Assembly (NCBI GenBank): GCA_002104905.1
Contig: MCFE01000054.1
Location: 1-64,000 of the forward strand
Length of the DNA stretch: 64,000 bases
DNA from: Basidiobolus meristosporus CBS 931.73
Taxonomy: Eukaryota; Basidiobolomycota; Basidiobolomycetes; Basidiobolales; Basidiobolaceae
Reading direction: 5' to 3'
Under the pieces are notes generated by a model, which was not told the origin of the DNA, made no database searches, and worked only from the letters and a program-made list of their open reading frames with translations. Positions 47,870 to 58,928 of this stretch are shown in pieces; the first letter of the stretch is position 1, and every line of letters begins with the position of its first letter. Position numbers and translations under genes: made by a program.

Positions 47870-50800
47870 TGTTGAAATATTGGACTATTTGGTATCATTC
47901 TGCAGCTTAAAATTTGCTTAACAATTCTACACTAGTCTTAGTCATTATAGGGCTCATTTGCAGTCTTAACCTTGCCACTTTCTTCAGATCTATGATCCTA
48001 TGATTATTCCCCTATTCAAGATCAAATTAGTGCTTTTATCAAACATTATGTGCTAACCCTAAAACTGTTACAGTATGCCCCTGAATATTAGGAAGCACTC
48101 CAAGCACAGTGTTACAGCTGTATTACACATACAAAGGTATAAATACTGAACTACTTTCTGAATAAACCACAGTTAAACCATTATCACTATGTCTTGTTAA
48201 GTCCTTCCTATCCAGTTACTTCTCTAATTCCAAGATCTTATGACCCTTGTTGCCTAAATATATTTTAGAGATGACTTCAATTACCAAACTGAACAACATG
48301 AACATCTTCCCTGTAAAGAGTGATTTGATGGGTAGAATTACAGACCCTGGAGAATCAAGATCCAAGTCCACCTAAAAGAAAGAAAGCTAGGAATATGGCA
48401 ACAGGAAAGGAAGTTGAACCTACCAAGAGTGCAAGAAGCAGTAGCAAAGAATGGTGTATTTATTCTGGAGCTTTGCAGAATATTTGTGGTATAAAGGCAT
48501 GGTTTAGTAACTTGAAGACTAACTCACAGGCCAAAACAGTGAAGCTTACTGATTTACTCCATGTGTCTGGAATAGCCAAAAGCCTTTTCTCAGCAAGTAA
48601 AGCAACTACCTAAAGACAGAAATTTCTTTTCACAAAGCCCAACTGCTCAATTTTGAGTGAAAAAGAGCAAAACTTGGCTTTGGGCAGCAGAGCTCATAAA
48701 GCATACAAGCTACAATACAAGATCACTGTACCTAGGTATGTTGATACTGCTGAAACTGATAAAACTAGCTGTTGTGTGTGGCATAGTAGGCTATGACATA
48801 TTAGGGAACAGAAAACTAGCTGATTGGTACAAATCTGCTTGTTTTGGGCCTATACTATACAATTTATTCAAGTTGAATGTCTGTGAGGTATGTTCATATG
48901 GAAAACAACCTAGGCAATATTTTAAGAGCTCAGGAGGCATTAATGCCACCAAATATTAGCTTTTGTGCATTCACACATATGTGGGTCCATATGAACACTG
49001 TCCTTTGAAGTCAAGAGATACTTTACAATGATGATCAATGACAAGATAAGATACATCTAGGTATGCTTCTTTGAAGCATAGAATGAAGCTCTTGAGGCCT
49101 TTGAGCTCTTGAAGAACATGGCAGAAATAAAAACTGGGTGCAAATTGATGGCATTACAAAGTGACAACTGAGGGGAATACTGCTCTAAATAGTCAGCCAA
49201 GTACTGCTCAACTGCTGGAATACTGCAACATACAATTGTTTCATATTTACAACAGCAAAATGAAGTCACAGAATGTGCAAAGAGGTCTAAAGCAGAGATG
49301 GGAAGAGCTATACCACATGATGAGAGAATGGACTACAAGTTGGGAGCTGGGCCCATCTCAGCTTTATACATCAAGAATAGTTGCCCAGCAACAATGCTGT
49401 GTGATTGCCCACCCTTTGGTGCATGTACCAGCAAAAGCCTGATCTCCAGCACTTAAGGACCTTTGGCAGTAATATCATTGACCACATCCCTAACCAGAAA
49501 TGCTCAAAGTTGGTGCTAATGAGTAGAAAAGGAGTACTTCCAGGGATTTGTGAAGGAACTAATGGACATAGAGTGTATGATGGCAAAGCTCAGAGGCTTA
49601 TCAAGAGCAGGGCCCATTCATTAAGGAGAATTCAGACCTGAGAGCCACTGAAATAATTGTGTAGCCACCTGATGATGCAATTACTACTCATGAAGAAGAT
49701 ATGTACCTAATTGAGCCAGATATGGATGAAACATCTGCTAGCTTCAGATCAGAACAGATTATCCCTGTTAGGAGATGTAACAAAATAAGAAATATGCCTG
49801 GATCATGGTGGTGGACATACAATGATCATGAATAAGCTTATCTGGCCTTATGTGCAAACCTCAGAATGTGGATCAGCCAATGAAAAGTCTATATACAATC
49901 ATGTGTCAACAAGCCATGCAAGCAGAGTACCAACCCCTGATCAGGCAAAGCTGAGGCAGCTGGTTGGTATACCAGATTGGAGAAAACCAATTGTCTGTAA
50001 ATGGAACTACAAGATGGTTGATGAATATAAGGCCATATTGTATGCTAAAGACCATTCTCAGATTCAGAGGCTAGACTTAAAGGAAACATAAAGTCCAGTA
50101 GACAAATGTAACTCCATTCAGACAGTTCTAGCCCTGGCAGCAGTACACAGTGTGTATCTACACCAAATGGTGATAAAAACAGCCTTCTGCATTGAGGATT
50201 ATCAAACATATATATGTATTTGCAGTAAGCAGAAGGCTTGATGATCCCAAATGCCCCTACAAGTTAGACTGATATAGAAATATTTGTATGAACCTAAGCA
50301 GGCACCCAGGGCATGGTATAGCAAGATTAAAACCCATCTGGAAGAGATTTTGTTCACTTGTAACACTACAGAATGTTGTAAAAATTTGTAATTCCACCTA
50401 AATATTCATCTAACTTAGTCACTTAGATCATTACCCTCAAATCCTAGAGAATACTGACCAAATTCCTTGTTGGGATATACTTAGAATATTTACCCAGAAC
50501 ATGAAAATTCTCAAACTTGTCCAAACAGCCCCAAACTTTGCACACATGTTCTTGGGACCTTCCTTAGCCTATTATATGTGTTTGTAATGCCAAGACCATG
50601 TAAAAGTATAAACACTACTTTTCATTCAACAAATTATTAAGTGAAAACCACTTAATCTACTTGTCCTCCCAATCACTTCCAATATCTCTAAGACTCTTAC
50701 AACACAGAACACATAATATATGTGAAACAGCTCAACTGGGGGTAGTTAACCTTATTCTTTATGTGGACAGCATAATAAAAGCTATAAGGGTTCAGGAGGC

Positions 50801-51423
50801 ATGTAAACAGACAAAATCAGATCTTTTCAGCAAGTATGAGATGAAAGAACTTGGAATATTAGGTTATTTTTATGGGATTGATATCAATTTGATGCATCTA
50901 CTCGGTAGTCTGATATATTTAATGGTATCAACACATTCAGATATTGCAGCAGCAGCAGGAACAGCTAATCAATACATGCATATTCAAGGATTTGGTAACA
51001 CTGCAACAGTTGAGCACATTTCCAGATACTTACAGGGCAAAGCCTAAGGTTATAACTCAAATATACTAACTTGTGTTTACCAAGATTACCAAAGTTCTAT
51101 TTCATTAGCTGGAAATCCCACTAATCATGCCAGAGCTATGCACATAGTACACAACTCCCCCTTGTAAGGGAAGCTGTAGAGAATAACTTAGTGGACTTAG
51201 TTTACTGAGTAACTGACAAGATGGTGGCAGATATTATTGGTATAGTTTAGGAGCCAAACTTGTTATTTGCAACAGAACATTTGCTAAGCCCAAAAGTTAT
51301 TTAAGGTCCATCCATACAAGTTCTACAGGTGATGTTCAATAACATACACTACTTATATTGCCAAAGTTCCTCAAAATAGGTGTATCAACTCTGAAGGTCT
51401 CTATTGAAAAGTTAGCAAATATG
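47870..51423 (+). mobile_element. Degenerate Ty1/copia retrotransposon relic, CpG-depleted
   Basis: Fragments in copia order, many frames and stops: pre-integrase zinc finger about 48775-48920 (WHSRL, CEVCSYGKQPRQ), integrase start about 48965 (VHSHICGS), integrase/linker to about 49580 (PDLQHLRTFG, SRKG), RT start about 49970 (WRKPIVCKWNYK), QAPRAWYSKI about 50300, YVDSIIKA about 50760, MKELGILGYFYGI, GSLIYLMVSTHSDIA about 50905, and RNase H end NPTNHARAMHI about 51115. A 331-bp solo LTR interrupts the RT. By eye only one CG dinucleotide occurs in the whole 3.55 kb (about 50904), which sets the approximate borders. A TATA-like stretch and AATAAA near 48137-48165 may be remains of its 5' LTR. 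Not functional. Confidence 0.85.
50374..50704. repeat. Solo LTR (331 bp) with 5-bp target duplication
   Basis: Starts TGTTGTAA and ends TTACAACA, a perfect 8-bp terminal inverted repeat with TG...CA ends. CAGAA precedes it (50369-50373) and CAGAA follows it (50705-50709), a perfect target duplication. It sits inside the copia RT relic, so it inserted after that element and then lost its body by LTR recombination. It contains a TATA-like AGTATAAA. It is CpG-free like its host. Confidence 0.85.
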
Positions 51424-53883
51424 CGTTGGAGATCCCTTTAGGCTAAATCCAGAGAGTCAGGATCTACATATAGGCGTAATGATGATCACTGGATGGAGGA
51501 AAAATTTTAATTGGACCAGTACAATCATCATAAATATGTTTCCGTTGCCAAAGTGAACACTACAAGGGAATATGTGCCTAAGCACGCCTACTTGTGATCA
51601 TTCTCAGATTTTCTTAATTATTTAGGTTAAATGCAAACAATATGATTGCAAAGAGCATGCAATTCCAAGGCTCATCATGTTCCAATGGTATTGCGATACG
51701 GAAATGAGCTGCTGTAGCGCAGGTTTCCTAAATACGCCTCGGTACAAGTGTCAATAGTTTCAGAACCAGAACTAGAACCTACGCCTGCGCCAGTCTTATT
51801 TTACATACGAACTCAAGGCAGTTCTGGGATTGCTCCAAAGCGACTCGAACAAACCCCTGGTGTTGTCTGTTATAAGCGCAGGGAGAAAGCGTTGGGGGTT
51901 GACCGAGATTGCGCAATGGCGGGATGAATTAACGTTAAATAAGACTCTTCAAGCATGAATGAACTACTGTCTGTAACAAGCATCCATCGACATCACCAAG
52001 AGTACAAATCAAGCCAATGGGGTCTGTTTATGGGGAATCTGATGGAGGTCCAAACGTGGTGCCCAGCTAACCAACTCACGGATCATCCAAACCAAAAGCG
52101 TCGCCTTAATCCAGCCTAATTTTCAGGGGTGCGAGAGTTAGGAGAGATTCGACCTTGAGAAATCCCATTTTGGCTATTGGCTCAAATGGTAATATTGTAG
52201 AAACCCAGCGTGTGAGGATATGCTGGATTTTACCCGAAGTTAATCTCGAATAGAGTTTCACTGATTATAAACGATAACCGGTGGGTTTCAGTCGCAACCC
52301 ATTCGAAAAACTGCCTCATTAGTCGGAAATCTCCACTGTCTTGGGAGGCAGGGATGGCTGGGTTACAACCAGATCAACCATCGGCGTCATCTCTCGGTGC
52401 TGATACAGACATGCTGGTGGCCACCGCTAATCCGCCAGCTTCAAAGCATACCCACGGTTCAACCCAATCTAATCTCGATTACCTTCGGATGAACAGCGTG
52501 ATTAGGACTATCCATCCGCAAATCCATGGCGTGGGCGCTTGATCTGGTCATTGGGCTGTCGAGTTTAACCTGTTTTCGAAGGTCGGTGATACCCCGGCCA
52601 CATCGCCTGGCCAACTATAATTTCCCCGATGCATTCTCGGGTTGCTATCAAGCACGCATCACACAAGATTATCATTTCTGACACAATTATTTGGTATGTT
52701 ACACGCTGAGACGACCAGCGGAAACCCGGCCAACTACTCTGCCAACCCAACTAGCCTTGACGCATCGAATCGACTTGAGCAGATATAGATCTACCTCGTC
52801 ACTAAACGCTAAAATTAATTGAATGCATGTATGGTATGATCTCATCTGACACAACACCGTTGATATTCCTTGCAATCCAATCCGGCCTATCATTTCTGAA
52901 GACCAGCAGCCGATTTCAACATGGGGTATCCTTTCCTTGTTCACATGATTCATTGCGTCTACCAGATGGTTAGTAGCACTGTCTACGCTCCATATATACC
53001 CGGCGTAGATTATCATCTCTGCTCTGCCATGGTGCATATGCACGATCCTGGTGGAGATCTGATGCGGGTTTCTATGGACCGTTATAGTATGGATAAGTGA
53101 GCAATGATCTAAGTCGCAGTGCGTAACCATCATACCAAATCCAATGGCGACCATATACAGCATCTCTGTAACTACTCGATGCAAGCTTATCTTCAAAGGC
53201 AAAAGCTTAATTCGAGAAGTCGCGGACATCGCACTGTCGAGCAGGATCCCGTTGTTCCCTGGCTCACCCAGTGCATGGAGACCTGCGCTTCTGAGACGTG
53301 GCCGCGAATGCATCGATGTTGAAAACCTTCAAGCAGATGTTATCATCTGTATGACTCGATCTGCCTGATATTTTGGATCTTTGCGGAGCAGATGACTCGA
53401 AAGGGAGCAAAAGCTTAGACACCTGCATCCCCTATCCAGCGCAAACGGAGTCAGTTTTCCCGTTTCAAAAAGCGCTTCTAGCGAGGCCCTACTCCAGTTA
53501 CTTGTGCCACCTTAGTCGATGCCAGTGCTTCACTACAATGGTCAATCAAGGATCAAGATATAATGGTACGATGCCACCAAGATTGGCCTTATCCGCTATT
53601 AACATTCCATCGTGACTACGCTGCTATCAGCCCAGTCGATGCTCAGCTCACGAGAACATCTTGCATCAGACGATCAAGATTTGCCTCCTCTGGGAAACTG
53701 ATATGATTCCAATATACTGCTGGAAAAAGTATGGCTGAGTATATCCTGATGTGAAACATCTCCATGGCGCATTTGTCATGCTATATCCACCAGCCTCAAC
53801 GCTATATAAGGCCACCCCACCGAGCTTCCAAAAATCAGTAACCAATCTCACCTCACCATTACATACGCATATCACTCTTCAAT
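51424..53883. other. Intergenic, ordinary CpG content
   Basis: 2.46 kb from the end of the CpG-free relic to the permease start. No recognisable gene; the largest frames (52699-53313 minus) show no motif. Contains the permease promoter. Confidence 0.5.
53803..53810 (+). promoter_or_regulatory. TATA box of the NCS1 permease
   Basis: TATATAAG ending 73 nt before the ATG at 53884. Confidence 0.6.
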
Positions 53884-55550
53884 ATGGAAAAACTCAGAAA
53901 GTGAGTAACACTCTTCTTGTGACTAGCAAGTCCGATTTAAGTGGCTTTCCTCGACACTGACTAACCCGCCTTCTCTTCAGTCTTCTAGAAATCAAAAAGA
54001 CGAGTGGCGATGTTGAGCACGAAGGCAACCGCTATTGGAGTGAGGATATGGCCCCTCTTCCCGAGGAGAGACAGACCTGGGATCTTCTCAACTTTGTCTC
54101 GTTCTGGATCAGTGACGCCTTCAATATTCCCAAATTCTTAATGGCCGGATCGTTGGTGTCCTTGGGAATGAACTGGTGGCAGGCCTTGCTTACCTTCATG
54201 ACCGGTATGCTTGTCATCACCGTACCGATCACCTTTGCCGGTGTCACTGGCGCCAGGTACCATATCTCCTTCCCGGTAGTTGGTCGTTTAAGCTTCGGTA
54301 TGAAAGGCGCCTACATTCCTGTCTGCATGCGTTTCGTTCTTGCCTGGATTTGGTATGGTGTGAATCTCTGGCTCGGGGGTGAATGTTTGTATGTGGTCAT
54401 CTTAGCCTGCTGGCCCGGATACAACAACATCGATAAGGGCTTCTCTGACCCTGACATCCACATGAAGCAATTCATTCCTTGCATCATTTTCTGGTTGGCT
54501 AGTATCCCTGTTATTGCCCTGGGTGCCGAAAGAATCAGACCCTTGTTCATGGTCAAGGCCTTCTTCTTACCCGTTGCCGGTATTGTACTCTTCGTTTGGT
54601 CGGTGGTCAACGCCGGTGGCTTCAGCTCTGTCTTGGCTAAAGCTGGAACCAACGTAACTTCCAAACAACCTTTCTTCTGGGCTTTCTTCTCTGGCGTTAC
54701 TTCCGTCATGGGTAATATGGCCACCTTCGCTATCAACTGCCCCGATTACACCAGATACTCCAAGACTGTTAGAGCTCAAACTATCGGACAAGCCCTCACC
54801 ATTCCCTTGGGCATGTTGTTCACCGGCTTTCTCGCTGTCTTCATTTCCTCTGCCTCTATCTCCCTCTACAACGAGGCCATCTGGGATCCTATTGTGTTCA
54901 TCAGTAGAATGGACTCCAGTAGCGCTCTTAACCGTGTGCTTCAATTCGTCCTTGGTCTCGGATTCGGCTTGGCGTTGTTGGTAGTCAACTGCGCTGGTAA
55001 TGCTTTGTTCGCCGGTAACGATATTTCGTCGTTGGCCCCTCGTTACATGACTATTCGTCGGGGTAGTATTCTGTGCTCCGTTGTTGGAATCTGTATCTGC
55101 CCCTGGAAATTGCTATCTGGTGCCAGTGGGTTCCTCAATTTCTTGTCGTCCTACACCACTTTCCTTGGCCCAATTGGTGGAGTAGTGATTGCTGATTACT
55201 GGATTGTTCGTAAGAGATATGTCGTGGTTTCTGAGTTGTACAAACCTGGAGGTATCTACTGGTACAGCAACGGATTCCATATGCCCGCCATCATCGCCTT
55301 GGTGATCGGTATCATTCCCAACTTCCTTGGATTCTTGGACAAGATCGGAGTGGCTGGTATTCCTGACTTCTTCAAGAAGGTCTTCAATTTCTCATGGTTC
55401 ATCGGTTTCCTCTTGGGTGGCTTCGTATATGTTATGATCTGCAAGTATCACACCAAGAGCCGCAAGCAAATCGTTACCTCGCCCAGAATTGATCTCGAAT
55501 CACCGGTCGAAAAGAAGGACGGAACCATCACCTACGATGCTAGAGCTTAG
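53884..55550 (+). CDS. NCS1-family permease, Fur type
   Basis: Two exons, 53884-53900 (17 nt, only MEKLR plus two bases) and 53981-55550, in phase; 528 aa, about 12 membrane helices. The intron has donor gtgagt, branch gactaac and acceptor ttcag. NCS1 transporters are proton symporters for nucleobases and related compounds. The N-terminal signature NRYWSEDMAPLPEERQTW and NWWQALL, GARYHISFPVVGRLSFG, and WIWYGVNLWLGGE assign it to the Fur branch (uracil, uridine, allantoin, thiamine or nicotinamide riboside) and not the Fcy (cytosine/purine) branch; the precise substrate cannot be read. Codon use is clearly biased (TTC, GGT, GCC rich), suggesting strong expression. Confidence 0.93.
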
Positions 55551-57244
55551 TTTCTGCCGTACATCATGTTCCCCCGCCAGTTTTACTCATCTCATTAGTT
55601 GCATATCTACCCAGTCCACTATCCCTTTATTCCCATTAGCATCACTGTCAGTTGATGGCATCCTTCCCATTCATGAGAAGTACTCCGCAATCGAATTAAA
55701 GAGGTTTTTTCACGGGAACCGTGTTCCGATCTTATTCTTTTCGGGGGTGTGGTACGGATCCGGTGAAGCATACAGTTGGCATGAGTGTGATTTCCATTTA
55801 CCTATTCCTAGACCGGTTCAAATTGAATCCTGCGACTATTCCCCGATCATGGAGGTGATGGAATACAGTTCACGCAACTGTCTTCCGCACATCCCAATGG
55901 GGATTGGGGATGTATGGCTATATCAAATGCGGTAAGTGGATCTCGGTGAACGGTGACATGTTTGTAGAATTGATTATCATCTTTTTTCCACGTACATCTG
56001 AAGCTACCATTCTGGTCTATCCTCCGACCAAATCAGGCAACGTGACCGTAGAAAAGTATCCCCTCCAATCACCAGGGTGCCAGTCTTCTGAAATCACAGA
56101 GACTATGCATGGCCATGTGCGACCTGAGCAATGAGGCAGTGAGTGGGTTTGAAGATAGAGCTCGATTTCGATGCCAATAAAAATCTTAAAAGCAACTAGG
56201 TTGAGTTAAAGTTTGTCAGTTAGATGATCAAGATTTTCGCTCACTAAGCTCACCAGTGAGCGAGTGCTGCCCAGCCACTGGAAAGATCCCCTTGGATCTT
56301 CTCTCTGCCCAACACCAGTGAGCGATGTGGTGAGTAATCTGGCTTCACTGATTTGAACGCCTTGGTGGCACATCAGCATCCTGTATACATGAGCTTGCTG
56401 GTATTGAGTTCGCTGCTCGATTGCCCTCATCAGTGGTCGGACAAAACCTGTTACGTGGAGGATCTAGCAGCGTCCAGGACACATACGATGCAACTGCATG
56501 AATGGTTCTAGTTCTGGTATGAGACATGTTACCTAGTAATATTGGGACCTGTCGACGGGAGTAGTGTACCCGATAAATGCGGTTCGATTAGGAAATGAAG
56601 CGATCTGTTCATAAGACATTGGCTGGCCAGGGGTTGGCCCCTTGTATCTGTTTATTTGTTAACCGAACGTACGAAGAGGGGGCAAGTGAACACGTTGAAG
56701 TGGGGGGCCTTGGGTCTGTCTTATCCAAGCAGGTATTAAGCATACATGTGACAATATGTCATCTCGTAATCAAATGATGAATGGAATGGCTTCGTTGACC
56801 TATTTTACCCAGGTGTTAGCTTGATTGGTCTCAGGAATGGTCCGGGTATCATCAACGGACGATCACCCTATGTGACGAAAGTTGGAAATAATTCATTTAT
56901 CTTTGGAGACATGGAAAATATTCAGTGATGAAGCCAACTTGGTGATTCGACACACATGGCGATTTAGGATGCATCTAATACCATCGTTGCATGCCGGCTC
57001 CGAAGATGGATCTCTTGGCAGTTATCCGGCCGGCCACGAGCCGTATCAATAGGAGATTCTAGGCCTTGGTAGCGTGACCCTGGGGAGTCACTATCCGAGA
57101 AACCTAGAGTAACCCTAAATGGGCTCGATTGGTGTCATCTCTCTTGGTGAAGTCGGCTTGAAATTTGATCCCACGGGCCAACATTGCTAATCCCAAATAG
57201 TTAATCCTTGATTTTCGATAAATCCATGCTCATCTTACATAGGC
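55551..57244. other. Intergenic, nothing recognised
   Basis: 1.7 kb downstream of the permease. CpG content ordinary. A short repeat-like motif (CACCAGTGAGCGA with a variant) occurs twice near 56250-56325. Confidence 0.5.
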
Positions 57245-58392
57245 GTGGTGGATTTATACCCTCTTTATACCTTTCAGATATCCATTGCCAAAATAACCAA
57301 CTCAACTTAGCCTCTATAGCTGGCAGACATGTGACCTGGGCATTGTGTAGCTTTGACTTGATTGATGTTTCTGAAGGCATCCCATGATGAACACAGCAAA
57401 CAGGGACTCATTTAAACTGGTTATATTCATGTGGATATACATATAATCAAACAAGTCCATCAGTAGAAAGAAGTGACTCCTATTGGTGATTGATGTAATA
57501 TCAACTCCATCTTTTTGTCACAAGCTACCCACTCATATCAAAAAATTCAACCAAATGGGAGTATCTTGGTAGCATTAGATGAGCTTTACTTCTTTTTTTC
57601 CCTACCTGTGTAATGTTGTACAAGATTTGGACATATAGCAAGGTATTGCAAAATCCAGTCACTTATGTGGCTACTGTTTAGCAATTTATTGAACATAAAC
57701 TGGTGTTTGTAATATTTCATGATTCTGTCAAAACAAGCCTGTCAAACATGCCAGAGAAGGCTCCAAGAGTATGTTAGCCATGTCTGGGGCTCTGTGGATA
57801 ACTTAATATTTTCATATCTTAGGTTCCTTAATTTTGGTGGAAGAGTTTAAGCAAACACCAACAACAATATTAGGCAATATTCAAGGTTTGATATACCTCC
57901 AGTTGTCAGACATAGACTGGTAAGGGAGGACTCAAATCTCAGATTGTATTAGATATCCTGATTCACTGGATTTTTGGCAAAGATGAAGTTTGTGTCAACT
58001 GGGTTGGTAGCTGGCTTATGGTCTCTAACATGTCCTAATACCCAACACCAGCATTGGCCCTAACCTTGAACTCCACAACAACACCATTAAAATCCTCCAT
58101 TCTGTGTTTGTCTCTGCTGTAACACCTGTTGCCCATGACTGCAGCAGGAACCCAGTAGCCTTATGCCACTTTTTGCTCACTGATTCTCATAGGTCTAGGT
58201 AGTCAGCTTGTATTGTAAGGTCCATCACCTTGTTGGCCAGTCTTTGTAACAAATCCTTGCAATATCAAAGTGCATTTCTTGAGTACTGCTCCTGAAGAAG
58301 TGCTGCAACCTCTGGGTGTGACTATTGATGTTACAAAATACCAGCATCAAGATAGTCCACTGATTTCTTAGTGTTAAAGCTTTGCCTGCCAG
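57245..58392. mobile_element. CpG-free relic, probable old transposon, type unknown
   Basis: 1.15 kb with no CG dinucleotide by eye, ending exactly at the LTR of the gypsy element. Only fragments of coding-like sequence with many stops (for example SNMPEKAP near 57735). The loss of CpG matches that of the copia relic, which is why I infer an old mobile element into which the gypsy element inserted. Confidence 0.45.
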
Positions 58393-58913
58393 TGTTATGA
58401 AAAGACACAAGGCAGGAGGAAAAGCTAGGCACGGCAGGAAAGGACTTAGGTGTGGACCATCAAGGCAAGGCAGGATTCAAGGCAAGGCTGTTTATTCAAG
58501 ACCTGTGTTTATCAGACTGAGGAATACTTAAGGGGGGATAGGACTATATATACTTTTTGGCTATACTGATGCCAAGAGATATTAGCTAATACTGATGGGG
58601 TTGTGGGGTGAGGCACAGCAATGGTGCTGGGGATAATGACATAGATGACACGGCACTGAGACAGGATGGGGAAATGGATTGGGTCACCTGATCATGTGAC
58701 TAAGTCATGTGACCTGGTATTTCCATATATGGTACTGGACTATGAAAAATACGATGGAAAGCTTCCATGGAATGTTCCATTGTGTAACAATGGTTTGGAA
58801 TGGTCAGGAACTTTCTGGAAGGTGGTAGAAGGTTCCAGAAGGAATCTCTTAGAAATTGAGCTAGGAAGCTGAAACTTAGCATGGGTGTTCATGGTTATCA
58901 TGTGATCATGACA
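58393..58913 (-). repeat. 3' LTR of the gypsy element, 521 bp
   Basis: Plus-strand ends TGTTATGA and TCATGACA form an 8-bp terminal inverted repeat with one mismatch. In element orientation the TATATATA lies at 58552-58545 and the predicted transcript start AGTCTGATAAA at 58518-58508, leaving about 126 nt of R plus U5. Its outer 250 bp match the 5' LTR except for three sites. Confidence 0.88.
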
Positions 58914-58928
58914 CTATTCTCCTCTTCC
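58914..58928 (-). other. Polypurine tract overlapping the pol stop codon
   Basis: GGAAGAGGAGAATAG on the minus strand, purine except for one T, directly against the 3' LTR. The last three bases (TAG) are also the stop codon of pol, so coding sequence runs to the LTR edge. Confidence 0.75.

Noticed and set aside
48060-48260. Complete 5' LTR of the copia relic
   Set aside because: TATA-like and AATAAA stretches suggest an LTR but I could not find paired TG...CA ends or a matching 3' copy.
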